This document shows positions 17,922 to 27,347 of a stretch of 52,994 bases of DNA, piece after piece (within the stretch, counting starts at the first letter, position 1; each line of letters starts with the position of its first letter). The notes below the pieces were generated by a model. That model saw only the letters and a program-made list of their open reading frames with translations, was not told where the DNA came from and did no database searches. This DNA comes from Thermoanaerobaculia bacterium. Lineage in GTDB: Bacteria > Acidobacteriota > Thermoanaerobaculia > Multivoradales > Multivoraceae. The stretch lies in assembly GCA_022826745.1 (NCBI GenBank), contig JAJDUI010000019.1:1-52994 (forward strand), in the 5' to 3' direction. The position numbers and the translations under genes are program-made.

Positions 17922-19007
17922 ATGTCTGCCCGATGTGGATTGCGGATCGCTGCTCTCGGAGCGCTGGCCCTCGGCGCCTGGAGTCCGGGCTTGGCTGAAG
18001 AGGCGACGGGCGACCCCGGTCTGACCGCGGTCGAAGGGCTGACGGTTGGCCAGTACACCTACGAGGAGCGGCCCACCGGCTGCACCGTCGTGCTCGCGCT
18101 GGGCGGCGCGGTCGGCGCGGTCGACGTCCGGGGAGGCGCGCCGGCGACCCGCGAGACCGCCCTGCTGAGTCCCCACAACATGATCCAGGAACTCCACGCG
18201 GTGGTCCTCACCGGTGGCAGCGCTTACGGGCTCGACGCGTCGGGGGGCGTGATGCGCTACCTCGAGGAGCAGGACGTCGGCTACCGGGTCGGGGCCGGAG
18301 TGGTGCCGATCGTCGTCGCCGCGTCGCTGATGGATCTCGGCATGGGCGGCGCCAGCAAGCCGCGGCCGGACGCCGACTGCGGCTATCGGGCCGCGGCGGC
18401 GGCCGGCACGGGCCCGGTGGCCCAGGGCAACGTGGGCGCCGGCGCCGGCGCCACGGTGGGCAAGATGGGCGGCCGCGGATCACGAATGAAGGGCGGCTTG
18501 GGCAGCGCGTCGATCAAGCTGGAGCAGGGTTCCTCGGCCGGCCTGGTGGTGGCGGCGCTGGTCGCGGTCAACGCCGTGGGCGACGTGATCGACCCGGCCA
18601 CGGGACAGGTCGTCGCGGGTGTGCGCGGCCCGAACGACGAACTGCTCGACGCCCGCAAGCTGCTGCGGAGTGGCCTGGGCCGCGATCGCCGCGCGAGTCG
18701 GCGGGAGGCGGAGAACCGGGAGAACACGACGATCGCCGTCGTCGCGACGAACGCGACCCTGAACCAGGCGGAGGCGACCCGCATGGCGCAGATGGCGCAC
18801 GACGGTCTCGCCCGGTCGATCGTTCCCTCTCACACGCCGGGCGACGGCGACACCGTGTTCGCGGTCGCCACCGGCGCTCTGGAAGGGCCGGCGGACGTCA
18901 GCCGGATCGGCGCGCTCGCCGCCGAGGCGCTGGCCGACGCGGTGCTCAACAGTGTGCGCCATGCGGAGTCGCTCCCCGGTATCCTCGCCGTCCGCGACCT
19001 GCCCTGA
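17922..19007 (+). CDS. P1 family peptidase (DmpA/BapA-like), secreted
   Basis: 361 residues with a signal-peptide-like start (LRIAALGALALGAWSPGLAEE). The body matches P1/S58 aminopeptidases: TVVLALGGAVGAVDVRGG, VVLTGGSAYGLDASGGV and GATVGKM. These enzymes self-cleave before a Ser/Thr nucleophile. Here the equivalent segment is ENTTIAVVATNA, giving probable cleavage between N268 and T269. The family releases N-terminal residues from small or beta-peptides. Location, next to an M20 peptidase and an aminotransferase, suggests peptide or amide scavenging. The SDR gene follows 10 bases after its stop. Confidence 0.88.
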   Translation: MSARCGLRIAALGALALGAWSPGLAEEATGDPGLTAVEGLTVGQYTYEERPTGCTVVLALGGAVGAVDVRGGAPATRETALLSPHNMIQELHAVVLTGGSAYGLDASGGVMRYLEEQDVGYRVGAGVVPIVVAASLMDLGMGGASKPRPDADCGYRAAAAAGTGPVAQGNVGAGAGATVGKMGGRGSRMKGGLGSASIKLEQGSSAGLVVAALVAVNAVGDVIDPATGQVVAGVRGPNDELLDARKLLRSGLGRDRRASRREAENRENTTIAVVATNATLNQAEATRMAQMAHDGLARSIVPSHTPGDGDTVFAVATGALEGPADVSRIGALAAEALADAVLNSVRHAESLPGILAVRDLP

Positions 19008-19017
19008 GGAGTTGTCG

Positions 19018-19797
19018 ATGGCATCAGAGAGCCCGTTTCGTCTCGACGGCCGGAGCGTCGCCGTGATCGGCGCCGGCTCGGGGATCGGCGAGGGAGCGGC
19101 CGAGGCCTGCGCCCGCCAGGGAGCCCGGGTCGCCTGCTTCGACGTGAACCTGATCGCCGCGCGGGCCACGGCGGACCGGATCGCCGCCGCCGGTGGTGAG
19201 GCGGAAGCCGCCGAGCTCAACATCCTCGATCCCGACGCGATGGGATCGGCGCTCGCCTCGCTGGACGATCTGCGTGGCGTGGTGGCGACACCCGGCGTCA
19301 ACGTGCGCAAACGCCTGCTCGACTACCAGCCGGACGAGTTCGACCGGGTGGTGACGCTGAACCTTCGGGGCGCGATGTGCGTGCTCCAGGTCGCGGGACG
19401 CCTGTTCACGGAGGCCGGCGGCGGCAGCATCGTGCTGCTGTCTTCGATCCGTTCCCAGGTGACGGAACCCGGGCAGGGCGTGTACGCGGCGACCAAGGCC
19501 GGCATCGTCCAGCTCGCGCGAACCGCGGCGGCAGAATTCGGCCGCAAAGGCGTCCGCGTCAACGCCCTGGCGCCGGGGGTGGTCGACACGCCGCTCACCA
19601 AGCCGATCCAGCAGAACGAGGCCTGGAACAGCGCCTACGCCGGAAAGACGGCGCTGGGCCGGTGGGGAAGGTCGGACGAGATCGGCAACGCGGCCGCGTT
19701 TCTGGTCTCCGATGCGTCGAGTTACATGACCGGCGCCGTGCTCTTCGTCGACGGCGGCTGGACCGCGATCGACGGCCGCTTCGATCCCCCCGCCTGA
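19018..19797 (+). CDS. SDR family oxidoreductase (first of two)
   Basis: 259 residues from ATG 19018, with GAGGAG upstream. The classical short-chain dehydrogenase pattern is present: GAGSGIGEGA for NAD(P) binding, Y156 and K160 in YAATK, and a C-terminal SSYMTGAVLFVDGGW. Asp at the end of the second strand (CFDVN) suggests NAD preference. The usual NNAG block reads ATPGVNV, a deviation that leaves the Asn out of its normal place. Substrate is unknown. It is translationally close to the P1 peptidase (10 bases) and 41 bases before a second SDR. Confidence 0.9.
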   Translation: MASESPFRLDGRSVAVIGAGSGIGEGAAEACARQGARVACFDVNLIAARATADRIAAAGGEAEAAELNILDPDAMGSALASLDDLRGVVATPGVNVRKRLLDYQPDEFDRVVTLNLRGAMCVLQVAGRLFTEAGGGSIVLLSSIRSQVTEPGQGVYAATKAGIVQLARTAAAEFGRKGVRVNALAPGVVDTPLTKPIQQNEAWNSAYAGKTALGRWGRSDEIGNAAAFLVSDASSYMTGAVLFVDGGWTAIDGRFDPPA

Positions 19798-19838
19798 GCC
19801 GCACCGCCGGCACGGCCGCGAGTAGACTCGGCGCCGTC

Positions 19839-20615
19839 GTGCCCGCCTGTAACGACCTGTTTCGACTCGACGGCAGGACGGCCGTCGTCACCGGCGCCTC
19901 GTCCGGCCTCGGCATCGTCTTCGCGCACGCCCTGGCCGCGGCCGGCGCCTCCGTCGTCGTTTCGGCGCGGCGCCTCGATCGCCTGGAGCAGCTTACCGGG
20001 GAGATCGAGCGCGACGGTGGGCAGGCCCTCGCCGTTGCCTGCGATGTCGCCAGCGAGGAGGACGTCGACGCGCTGGCGGCGAAGGCGGTCGACCGGTTTG
20101 GCAAGGTGGACGTGCTGGTGGCGAACGCCGGCGTGTCCGATCCCCGTCCCGCCGAGCAGGAACCGCTCGACGTGTGGCAGCGGATCCTGGCGGTGAACCT
20201 GACCGGCGTCTTCCTCTGCAATCGCCGCTTCGGCGCCCTGATGCTGGAGCAGGGGTCGGGATCGATCGTCAACGTCGCCTCGGTGCTCGGCGTCGTCGGC
20301 GCCGGCCAGATCCCGCAGGCCTCCTACACCGCCTCCAAGGGCGGCGTCGTCAACATGACGCGCGAGCTCGCCGCGCAGTGGGCGAGGCGAGGCGTGCGGG
20401 TAAACGCGATCGGCCCGGCCTGGTTCGAGTCCGAGATGACGGAGGAGATGTTCGCGTCGGATCAGGCCCTGCGCTGGATCCGCCGCAAGACGCCGATGGG
20501 CCGGCCGGGCCGCGGCGACGAACTGGCCGGCCCCGTCGTGTTCCTGGCCTCGGACGCGTCGAGCTACGTCACCGGGCAGACGCTGCTCGTCGACGGCGGC
20601 TGGACGGTGATCTAG
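19839..20615 (+). CDS. SDR family oxidoreductase (second of two)
   Basis: 258 residues from GTG 19839. All classical SDR landmarks are intact: TGASSGLGIVFA, VLVANAGVSDP, VNVASVLG, Y163 and K167 in YTASKGG, and the terminal SSYVTGQTLLVDGGW. Arg residues after the second strand (SARRLDRL) suggest NADP preference, in contrast to the neighbouring SDR. It resembles gluconate 5-dehydrogenase or 3-oxoacyl reductase-like members, but the substrate is not assignable. The transporter gene follows 27 bases later, so the pair may handle an imported carboxylate or polyol. Confidence 0.9.
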   Translation: MPACNDLFRLDGRTAVVTGASSGLGIVFAHALAAAGASVVVSARRLDRLEQLTGEIERDGGQALAVACDVASEEDVDALAAKAVDRFGKVDVLVANAGVSDPRPAEQEPLDVWQRILAVNLTGVFLCNRRFGALMLEQGSGSIVNVASVLGVVGAGQIPQASYTASKGGVVNMTRELAAQWARRGVRVNAIGPAWFESEMTEEMFASDQALRWIRRKTPMGRPGRGDELAGPVVFLASDASSYVTGQTLLVDGGWTVI

Positions 20616-20642
20616 GAGTCTGCGCCGCCGGTCGCAGCCGCG

Positions 20643-22988
20643 ATGACGCTCGAGATCGCCTTCCTGCTGGTCGTCCTGGCGGCCATGGTCGTGCTGTTTC
20701 TGACCGAGAAGCTGCCGATCGACCTGACTGCCTTCCTCGGCCTGACGCTGCTGATCTTCACCGGCTACGTGGCGGTCGACCAGGCGTTCACGGGTTTCGC
20801 CTCGTCGGCCGTGATCACGATGCTGTCGATCTTCATCGTCAGCGCCGGGTTGATGCAGACGGGCGTGGCGGACCTCGTCGGCGGCGCCATCCATCGCTTC
20901 GTTGGCAGCCGCGAGGCGCCCCTGGTCGTCGCGGTCATGCTGGTGGCGGGCGTCCTCTCGATGTTCATGAACAACATCGCGGCGACGGCCGTGCTGATGC
21001 CTGCCGTGGCGAGTCTGGCGCGGCGCGCGCACCTGGCGCCTTCGCGGCTCTTCATGCCGCTCGCGTTCGGCGCCATCCTGGGGGGCACCGGGACCCTGGT
21101 GGGAACGCCGCCGAACATTCTGGCCGCGGCGATGCTGCGGGATCGCGGGCTCGAGCCGTTCGGGCTGTTCGACTTCACGCCCTTCGGCGTCGTGCTGCTC
21201 CTGGGCGGCGTCGTCTTCATGCTCACCCTGGGGCGGCGTCTGCTGCCGGGCCGCCGCGCGGCTGCTCCCGGCCGGGGCGAATCGGAGCTGGCCGACCTCT
21301 ACGGCCTGCACGAAGGACTGTTCTCGATCCGCATTCCTTCCGGATCCGAGCTCGATGGCGCGACCCTGCGCGAAACGCGTCTTGGCACCACGTTGGGGGT
21401 GCAGCTCCTGGGGGTCGCGCGCGGTGAGGACTGGCAGTTGGCGCCCGGCGACGACATTCGGCTGCTGGCCGGGGACGAACTGGTCGTGCAGGGCGACGCG
21501 GAAGAGGTGGAGCAGACGCTGCGGCTCCAGGGCATCGATCTGGGCGCGGCGACGACGCTCGGCACGGCCACGACCGGCGAGATCGGTTCGCCGGACGCTG
21601 GTGTGACTGCCCTCAGAGCGCGAGTGCCCGCCGCGTCGCCCCTGGCCGGAAGCACGCTGGCCGCCACGGACTTCCGCGAGCGCTGGCGCGTGTTCGTGAT
21701 CGCCGTGGAACGCGACGGCGATGTGCACGTCGACCGGCTGGGCAGTCTGCCGATCGAGCAGGGGGACGTGCTCTACGGGCTGTTCGGCGATGACGCGCCG
21801 GAGATCGACACGGACGTGCTCACGATCGAAGAAAGCGGCCCCGGCGCGCTGGACCGACTGGAGGATCAGCCGCTGCTGGTCATCCGCGTGCCGGAGAACT
21901 CGACGCTTCTCGCCAGCGGCGCGGGCGTCGAGTGGATGGGCCGGTTGATGGGATTGACGGTCGTCGCGGTCGAGCGGGAGGGCGAGGCGATCTGGGGCCC
22001 CGGGCCGCAGGTCCGGTTCGAGGCCGGGGACCGGCTCTTCGTCAAGGGCAGGGAGCGGCGGCTGCGGGCCCTGTTGCGGATGGGCGGCGTCGAGCTGACC
22101 TCGGGAGTGGCCGCGCCTGCGTTCGAATCGGAAGAGGTCGGCATGGCGGAGGCGACGCTCGCGCCGCGATCCGGCCTCGCGGGACGGAGCCTCGCGGAGA
22201 TCGAGTTCCGGGACCGCTACGGCGTGCAGGTACTCGCCATCTGGCGTGAAGGCCATCCGATTCGCAGCGGACTGGCTCAACTCGCGCTGCGGGTCGGGGA
22301 CGCCCTGCTGCTCCAGGGGCGCCGGGGTCGGCTGGGTCTGCTTGCCCGTGAACGCGACCTGCTCGTCCTCTCGGATGTCGCCGAGGAGCCACGACGGCTG
22401 CACAAGGCGCCTTTCGCCATCGGATGCCTCGCCCTGATGGTTGTCCTCGTGGTGACGGGAGTCGCACCGATCCAGGTCGCCGCGTTCGCCTCGGCGAGCC
22501 TGATCGTGCTGTGCGGCGCGCTGACCATGGAGGAGGCCTACCGGGCGGTCGAGTGGCGGGCGATCTTCCTGGTCGCGGCGATCCTCCCCGTGGGGTCGGC
22601 GATGGAAAGCAGCGGCACCGCGGCGCTCCTGGCGAGCAGCGTGATGAACCTGGCCGGGCCGGTCGGTCCGTACGCGGTGCTGGCGGCGCTCGTCCTGCTC
22701 TCGAGCCTGCTCAGCCAGTGTCTGGACGGGGCCCCGGCCGTCGTGCTGCTGACGCCGGTCGTGCTCGAGGCGGCCTCTGGCCTCGGTCTGTCGCCCTACC
22801 CGCTGATGATGGGCGTCGCGCTGGCGGCGTCGGCGGCGTTCATGACGCCGTTCAGCCACAAGGCGAACCTGCTCGTCATGGGCGCCGGCGGCTACCGCAG
22901 CATGGACTATCTGCGGGCCGGCACGCCCCTGACCGTGGTGCTGCTGGCCGTGATCGTGTGGATGGTGCCGCTCATCTTCCCGTTCTAG
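20643..22988 (+). CDS. SLC13/CitT-type anion symporter with four RCK_C-like repeats
   Basis: 781 residues. The N-terminal membrane part (1-about 200, including NNIAATAVLMPAV and the GGTGTLVGTPPNIL signature) and the C-terminal membrane part (about 585-780, with SQCLDGAPAVVLLTPV) make up a divalent-anion:sodium symporter. Between them are four consecutive segments of RCK_C/TrkA_C type, at about 220-290, 318-390, 410-480 and 500-565, each with a repeated pattern ending in GD.L...G. Two such domains are common in bacterial SLC13 members; four is more than I expect. Likely substrates are sulfate or dicarboxylates. The cytosolic repeats probably sense a ligand. Confidence 0.88.
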   Translation: MTLEIAFLLVVLAAMVVLFLTEKLPIDLTAFLGLTLLIFTGYVAVDQAFTGFASSAVITMLSIFIVSAGLMQTGVADLVGGAIHRFVGSREAPLVVAVMLVAGVLSMFMNNIAATAVLMPAVASLARRAHLAPSRLFMPLAFGAILGGTGTLVGTPPNILAAAMLRDRGLEPFGLFDFTPFGVVLLLGGVVFMLTLGRRLLPGRRAAAPGRGESELADLYGLHEGLFSIRIPSGSELDGATLRETRLGTTLGVQLLGVARGEDWQLAPGDDIRLLAGDELVVQGDAEEVEQTLRLQGIDLGAATTLGTATTGEIGSPDAGVTALRARVPAASPLAGSTLAATDFRERWRVFVIAVERDGDVHVDRLGSLPIEQGDVLYGLFGDDAPEIDTDVLTIEESGPGALDRLEDQPLLVIRVPENSTLLASGAGVEWMGRLMGLTVVAVEREGEAIWGPGPQVRFEAGDRLFVKGRERRLRALLRMGGVELTSGVAAPAFESEEVGMAEATLAPRSGLAGRSLAEIEFRDRYGVQVLAIWREGHPIRSGLAQLALRVGDALLLQGRRGRLGLLARERDLLVLSDVAEEPRRLHKAPFAIGCLALMVVLVVTGVAPIQVAAFASASLIVLCGALTMEEAYRAVEWRAIFLVAAILPVGSAMESSGTAALLASSVMNLAGPVGPYAVLAALVLLSSLLSQCLDGAPAVVLLTPVVLEAASGLGLSPYPLMMGVALAASAAFMTPFSHKANLLVMGAGGYRSMDYLRAGTPLTVVLLAVIVWMVPLIFPF

Positions 22989-23039
22989 GTAGTATCGCCT
23001 TCTCGCGCCCTTAACGTGACGGAACCCTCGGGAGATCCC

Positions 23040-25811
23040 ATGGCGTCATCGAACGAACGAACCCTCCGCATCCTGACGACATCAGCCTTCGCGCTGATGG
23101 TCGCGGCCTCCGCCGCGGCCCAGACCACGGGCGACATCCGCGGCCAGGTCCGCGACGCCAACGGCGAAGGCCTGCCGGGCGTCATGGTGACGGCGACGAT
23201 CGAGGATCGCGGCGTGTCGCGGACGACGATCACCGGCGTCGGCGGCAACTTCGTCATCTCGTCGCTGCAAGTCGACGACTACGTCGTGACCGCGGCGCTC
23301 GACGGCTTCCAGGACCACCGCGTCGAGGGTGTGCGCGTAAGCATCGCGGCGACGGTCAACCTGGAGATCGAACTCGGCCTGGAGGCGGTGGAGGAGGAAG
23401 TCACGGTGACCGCGTCGCCGATCCTCGACGTCACGAGTTCCAGCGTCAGCACCAGCTTCACGGCGGACTTCATCGAGGATCTGCCGACCGACCGGAACTT
23501 CTGGGATCTGGTCGCGGTGTCGCCCGGGATCAGTCAGGCTTCCGAGGGCAGTACTTCGTTGACCGCATTCGGATCGAGCGTGGCCTCGAACTCCTGGCGC
23601 ATCGACGGCCTGGACACGACCTCCTCGGACACCGGTCGCGCGTTCTGGTGGACGAACCCGGCGATCATCGAGGAGGTGCAGGTGCTGGGGATCGGCGCTC
23701 CGGCGGAGTACGGCAGCATGTCGGGGGCCGCGATCAACATCGTGACCAAGTCGGGCACGAATGACTTCAGCGGCACGGTCGACTGGTTCCACATGAACGA
23801 CGGCCTGACGGAAGAGAACGCCGAGATCGACGGCATCCCGTTCCATCGCGAGGAGTTCGACGACCTGACGGGCACGCTCGGCGGTCCGCTGGCGCGGAAC
23901 AGGGCGTGGTTCTTCGCCTCCATTCAGTCTACGGACGACGCGTACACCGATCCGGGGGTCGATCCGTCCTTCCCGACCGCCTACCCGACGGTGCGCTCCG
24001 ACATCAAGATCAACGCGGCGTTCAACGACAGCAACCTGATGGAGGCGAAGTACCACTACGAGGACTACGACTTCGTCTTCGCGGCGCCCAACACGACTCC
24101 TGACGCCATCGCCACCGAATTCGGCAACAACCCGGCCTGGGGCCTTCAGTTCCAGTCGGTGCTCACCCCGAACGACTACCTCGAGGTCCTCTACACCGGC
24201 TACAGCAGCGACGATAACCTGCTCTCGGCAACGGGCAGCACCGCCGCGCCGTACACGGACTACAGCCCGCCGGACGGCGGCCCGCCCCAGTCCAGCGGCA
24301 GCCCCGGCTACACGTACATCTGGCTGCTCGGCAGGGACCAGTTGGACGTCAAGCTGTCCCACCACGCCGATGACCTCCTGGGCGGAGACCACGACTTCAA
24401 GTTCGGGATCTCCTACGGTACGGGTCACGGCGATACGCGGACCGGCGGCGGACCGAACGGCGTCTACTTCTACCGCTACGAGTACTACCCGGGTTACCCG
24501 TACTACTACCGGGTCTCCGCCCGGCCCTTCTACTACGGCGCCGAAACCGCGGTCGTCTCGGCCTTCGTCGACGACTCGTGGCAGGTGAACTCGAACCTGA
24601 CGCTGAACGTCGGCGTGCGATACGACAAGCACAACGGCGACATTCCCGACTACGCCGTGCTGGCCCAGGACTGGAGCCCGACCTCGGAGATCATTCCCGG
24701 TGTTCAGGACGTGATCGACTGGTCGCTGATCTCTCCGCGCGTCGGCATGGCCTACCAAATCGGCGACCGCCAGGTCCTCCGTGCCTTCTACGGCAAGTTC
24801 TACGACGCCGACGTGACCGGCAACTGGTATGCGCCGCCGCCGAATCCGCCCGTCTACGTCACCGAGTCCGGGCCCTCGCTGGACGGCCCGTGGACGTACT
24901 CGTCCAGCTTCGAGTACCACGGGAACCTGTTCCATCCCGATCTGCAGGCGCCGGAGACCGACCAGTTCACGCTGGGCTGGGAGCGTCGATTCGGCGACAA
25001 CTACACCTTCGGGATTCAGGGCGTCTACAAGGAGGCGAAGAACCTGATCGGCTGGGAGATCCTGGACGACGGTGTCTACGAGAACGTTCCGTGGACGAAC
25101 CCGTTCACGGGCGAAACGGAGCAGTTGTTCAGCATCATCGAACAGCCGACAACGCGCAAGGGCAATGGGCCGGGCCCCGGCTCCAAGGCGCCGGGAAGAA
25201 GCTACGACCAGCAGTACGAGGGCGTGGTCCTCTCCTTCAACAGGCGTTACAGCGACGGCTGGAGCTTCCAGTCGTCCTATACCTGGTCCGACTCGACCGG
25301 CTTCATTCCGCGGCCGCTGCTTCAGTCCCAGGGGAACCCGTTCTACACGGATACGGACGGCCGCGACCCGAACAACTGGATCAACGCCGACCAGGCACTC
25401 CAGAACGACCGCGAGCACGTCCTGCAGTTTCAGGGCAGCTTCGAGTTGCCGTGGAAGCTCCTCGGTACGGCGACCTACAGCTACATGACGGGCAAGCCGT
25501 ACAACCGCCAACTGAGAGTCGGTCTGGGCAACTCGGCGTCGCCGCTGGCTCAGGGTGGTCAACGCATCATCGCGGTTCCCGCCAGCGACGACACGCGGTT
25601 GCCAGACCAGAACAACTTCGATCTCTCCTTTGGCCGCCGCTTCGACGTTGGCCAGGTCCAGCTCAAGCTCGACCTTCAGGTGCTGAACGTCTTCAACGAA
25701 GACACTCACGACTGGTGGGACACGCTCCAGGTGCCCGCGGACGAGGTCTACGTGCCCAGCGGCTACCTCTTCCCGCGGCGCGTCATGATCCGCTTCGGGC
25801 TCGAGTTCTAG
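23040..25811 (+). CDS. TonB-dependent receptor with carboxypeptidase-regulatory domain (Oar-like)
   Basis: 923 residues from ATG 23040, chosen because GGGAGA precedes it at good spacing; GTG 23016 is in frame but poorer. A signal peptide ends near ASAAAQ. Next come a carboxypeptidase-regulatory-like beta-sandwich (about 25-110: GDIRGQVRDANGEGLPGVMV), a plug (DLPTDRNFWDLVAVSPGIS ... GAPAEYGSMSGAAINIVTKSG) and a barrel ending in the aromatic-terminated MIRFGLEF. It imports a bulky ligand across the outer membrane using TonB energy. This architecture is abundant in Acidobacteriota. The ligand is unknown; nothing adjacent specifies it. Confidence 0.92.
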   Translation: MASSNERTLRILTTSAFALMVAASAAAQTTGDIRGQVRDANGEGLPGVMVTATIEDRGVSRTTITGVGGNFVISSLQVDDYVVTAALDGFQDHRVEGVRVSIAATVNLEIELGLEAVEEEVTVTASPILDVTSSSVSTSFTADFIEDLPTDRNFWDLVAVSPGISQASEGSTSLTAFGSSVASNSWRIDGLDTTSSDTGRAFWWTNPAIIEEVQVLGIGAPAEYGSMSGAAINIVTKSGTNDFSGTVDWFHMNDGLTEENAEIDGIPFHREEFDDLTGTLGGPLARNRAWFFASIQSTDDAYTDPGVDPSFPTAYPTVRSDIKINAAFNDSNLMEAKYHYEDYDFVFAAPNTTPDAIATEFGNNPAWGLQFQSVLTPNDYLEVLYTGYSSDDNLLSATGSTAAPYTDYSPPDGGPPQSSGSPGYTYIWLLGRDQLDVKLSHHADDLLGGDHDFKFGISYGTGHGDTRTGGGPNGVYFYRYEYYPGYPYYYRVSARPFYYGAETAVVSAFVDDSWQVNSNLTLNVGVRYDKHNGDIPDYAVLAQDWSPTSEIIPGVQDVIDWSLISPRVGMAYQIGDRQVLRAFYGKFYDADVTGNWYAPPPNPPVYVTESGPSLDGPWTYSSSFEYHGNLFHPDLQAPETDQFTLGWERRFGDNYTFGIQGVYKEAKNLIGWEILDDGVYENVPWTNPFTGETEQLFSIIEQPTTRKGNGPGPGSKAPGRSYDQQYEGVVLSFNRRYSDGWSFQSSYTWSDSTGFIPRPLLQSQGNPFYTDTDGRDPNNWINADQALQNDREHVLQFQGSFELPWKLLGTATYSYMTGKPYNRQLRVGLGNSASPLAQGGQRIIAVPASDDTRLPDQNNFDLSFGRRFDVGQVQLKLDLQVLNVFNEDTHDWWDTLQVPADEVYVPSGYLFPRRVMIRFGLEF

Positions 25812-25860
25812 GGAGTCCGTTCGCAGAGTCCGCAACCAGGCGGGTCGCGGATCGGCGTCG

Positions 25861-26355
25861 CTACCGCCCGTGGTACAGCGTCGCGTCCTCGGTGTGCAGG
25901 CCTCGCGGGTCGTCGCGGTTCGACTTGTAGAGGCCGCCCTCGGCGTCGACCAGGTCGTCCCTGAAGATCGCTTCGTCGACGGCGACCTCAGCCGGGCAGG
26001 AAACCTCGATCAGGTTGCCCGCCGGGTCGCGGATGAACATCTGCATCGCACCGTCCGGCAGGCGCCGCACCTTGCCCCAGGGTGAGGTGTCGATGGCCTC
26101 GAGCTCCCGCATCCGGAAGAAGATCGAGTCGAAATCGTCGACCTGCAGGCAGAGGTGCCCGCGGAAGGACGCCTGGTCCTCCCATTCCGTGACGTGAAGC
26201 TGTTGCTCCTCGTTGATCTTGAAGAACTGGGCGGGGAAGTCGAGGTTGAAGGTCGGCAGCGGCTCGAGCCCGAGTTCGTGCTCGTAGAAGGCGCAGGCCC
26301 TCTCCAGGTCGTCGACGACGACGGTCGCGTGTTGGATCTGGAGCACCTTGGCCAT
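25861..26355 (-). CDS. VOC (vicinal oxygen chelate) family protein
   Basis: 164 residues covering one glyoxalase/bleomycin-resistance/dioxygenase-type unit. The first half has QIQHATVVVDDLERACAFYEHELGLEPLP, with the metal His in its first strand; the second half has GHLCLQVDDFD and MQMFIRDPAGNLIEVSC, with His and Glu ligands. A metal-dependent lyase, isomerase or dioxygenase role is possible; the substrate cannot be read. It is transcribed just after the TIM-barrel isomerase gene (21-base gap), so the two probably work on the same compound. Confidence 0.9.
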   Translation of the reverse strand: MAKVLQIQHATVVVDDLERACAFYEHELGLEPLPTFNLDFPAQFFKINEEQQLHVTEWEDQASFRGHLCLQVDDFDSIFFRMRELEAIDTSPWGKVRRLPDGAMQMFIRDPAGNLIEVSCPAEVAVDEAIFRDDLVDAEGGLYKSNRDDPRGLHTEDATLYHGR

Positions 26356-26376
26356 GCGTGTGTCTCCCTGCGAAGG

Positions 26377-27264
26377 TCAACGGATCAGTGGCAGCAGTTC
26401 CTCGGCCGATTGCCGCGTGAGCATCGTGTAGAACTCGTCGCTCAGCAGGTTGCTGCCGTGGTCCTCGATGAACTTCTTCTGTTCCGGCGTGATGTCGGTG
26501 GGTTCCGTTTCGACCGCGTTCGGGTGCCGGTTGGCCGGCGTGCGGTCGATGGAGGCGACGAACTCGACGGTCAGGGCGCCGTCGTAGCCGACCTCGCGTA
26601 GCGTCTCGACGATCGCCGACCAGTCCAGGGCCCCCATGCCGGCCGCCATCCGGTTGCTGTCGGCGACGTGGAAGTCGACGAGCCGGCCGCCGGCCTGGCG
26701 GATCGAGCCGAGCAGGTCGCGGTCTTCCATGTTCATGTGGAAGGCGTCGAGGCAGACGCCGCAGTCAGGCCCGGTCGCTTCGGCGAGCGCCAGCGCCTGG
26801 GCGCAGCGGTTGATGAAGTAGGTCTCGAAGCGGTTGATCGGCTCGATCGCCAGCAGGACGCCCGCGGCCTGAGAGTGCGCGTAGATCTCCCGCATGCTCT
26901 CGACCGCCCAACGCCACTCGTTCTCGGGCGTCGAGTCCGGGTCGACCTTGCCCACCGTGCCCGGCACGACGGACAACTCGTGGCCGTCGAGCTCCTTGAC
27001 CAAGGTGACGCAGTCCTTGACGTACTGGACGGAGCTCGCGCGCTCGGCCTCGTCCTTCGCGATCAGGCTGCGGCCGTCCATCATCAGGGTGACGGAGCCC
27101 CAGCAACGGATGCCGTACTGCCGGAGCAGCTCGCGCACTTCCGCCGTGTCGTAGAGCTCCGGCTCGCCGCTGATCTCGAGCGACTCGTAGCCGAACTGCC
27201 GCAGGCGCGCGAGCGTCTTCTCCAGCGGCTCGGCGCGCATCCAGTTGTGCATCGACAGGTGCAT
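26377..27264 (-). CDS. Sugar phosphate isomerase/epimerase-like TIM-barrel protein
   Basis: 295 residues from ATG 27264. GGAGG lies nine bases before this codon but only three before the alternative ATG at 27270. The AP-endonuclease-2/xylose-isomerase-like barrel is clear: GYESLEISGEP, LLAIEPINRFET (metal Glu), CLDAFHMNMED, VDFHVADSNR (metal His) and LTVEFVAS (final metal Glu). Family members epimerise ketoses such as tagatose/psicose or act on inositol derivatives. It lies upstream of the VOC gene on the same strand. Its 5' region contains the second 175-bp repeat copy. Confidence 0.9.
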   Translation of the reverse strand: MHLSMHNWMRAEPLEKTLARLRQFGYESLEISGEPELYDTAEVRELLRQYGIRCWGSVTLMMDGRSLIAKDEAERASSVQYVKDCVTLVKELDGHELSVVPGTVGKVDPDSTPENEWRWAVESMREIYAHSQAAGVLLAIEPINRFETYFINRCAQALALAEATGPDCGVCLDAFHMNMEDRDLLGSIRQAGGRLVDFHVADSNRMAAGMGALDWSAIVETLREVGYDGALTVEFVASIDRTPANRHPNAVETEPTDITPEQKKFIEDHGSNLLSDEFYTMLTRQSAEELLPLIR

Positions 27265-27347
27265 CGTCATCGACCTCCGGGTTGCCGCGGGAAGATAGCA
27301 GGGTCGCGGCGCGGCGCGGCGCGGCGGCGGCGGAGGCGGAGGTACCC

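Noticed and set aside
19722..22859. A 1045-residue open frame on the minus strand
   Set aside because: It is antisense to the two SDR genes and the SLC13 transporter, has a low-complexity Arg/Gln/His-rich composition, and no recognisable domain. It is a by-product of GC-rich codon usage.
23082..25835. A 917-residue open frame on the minus strand
   Set aside because: It is antisense to the TonB-dependent receptor, which has clear domains and a signal peptide. The antisense product has none.
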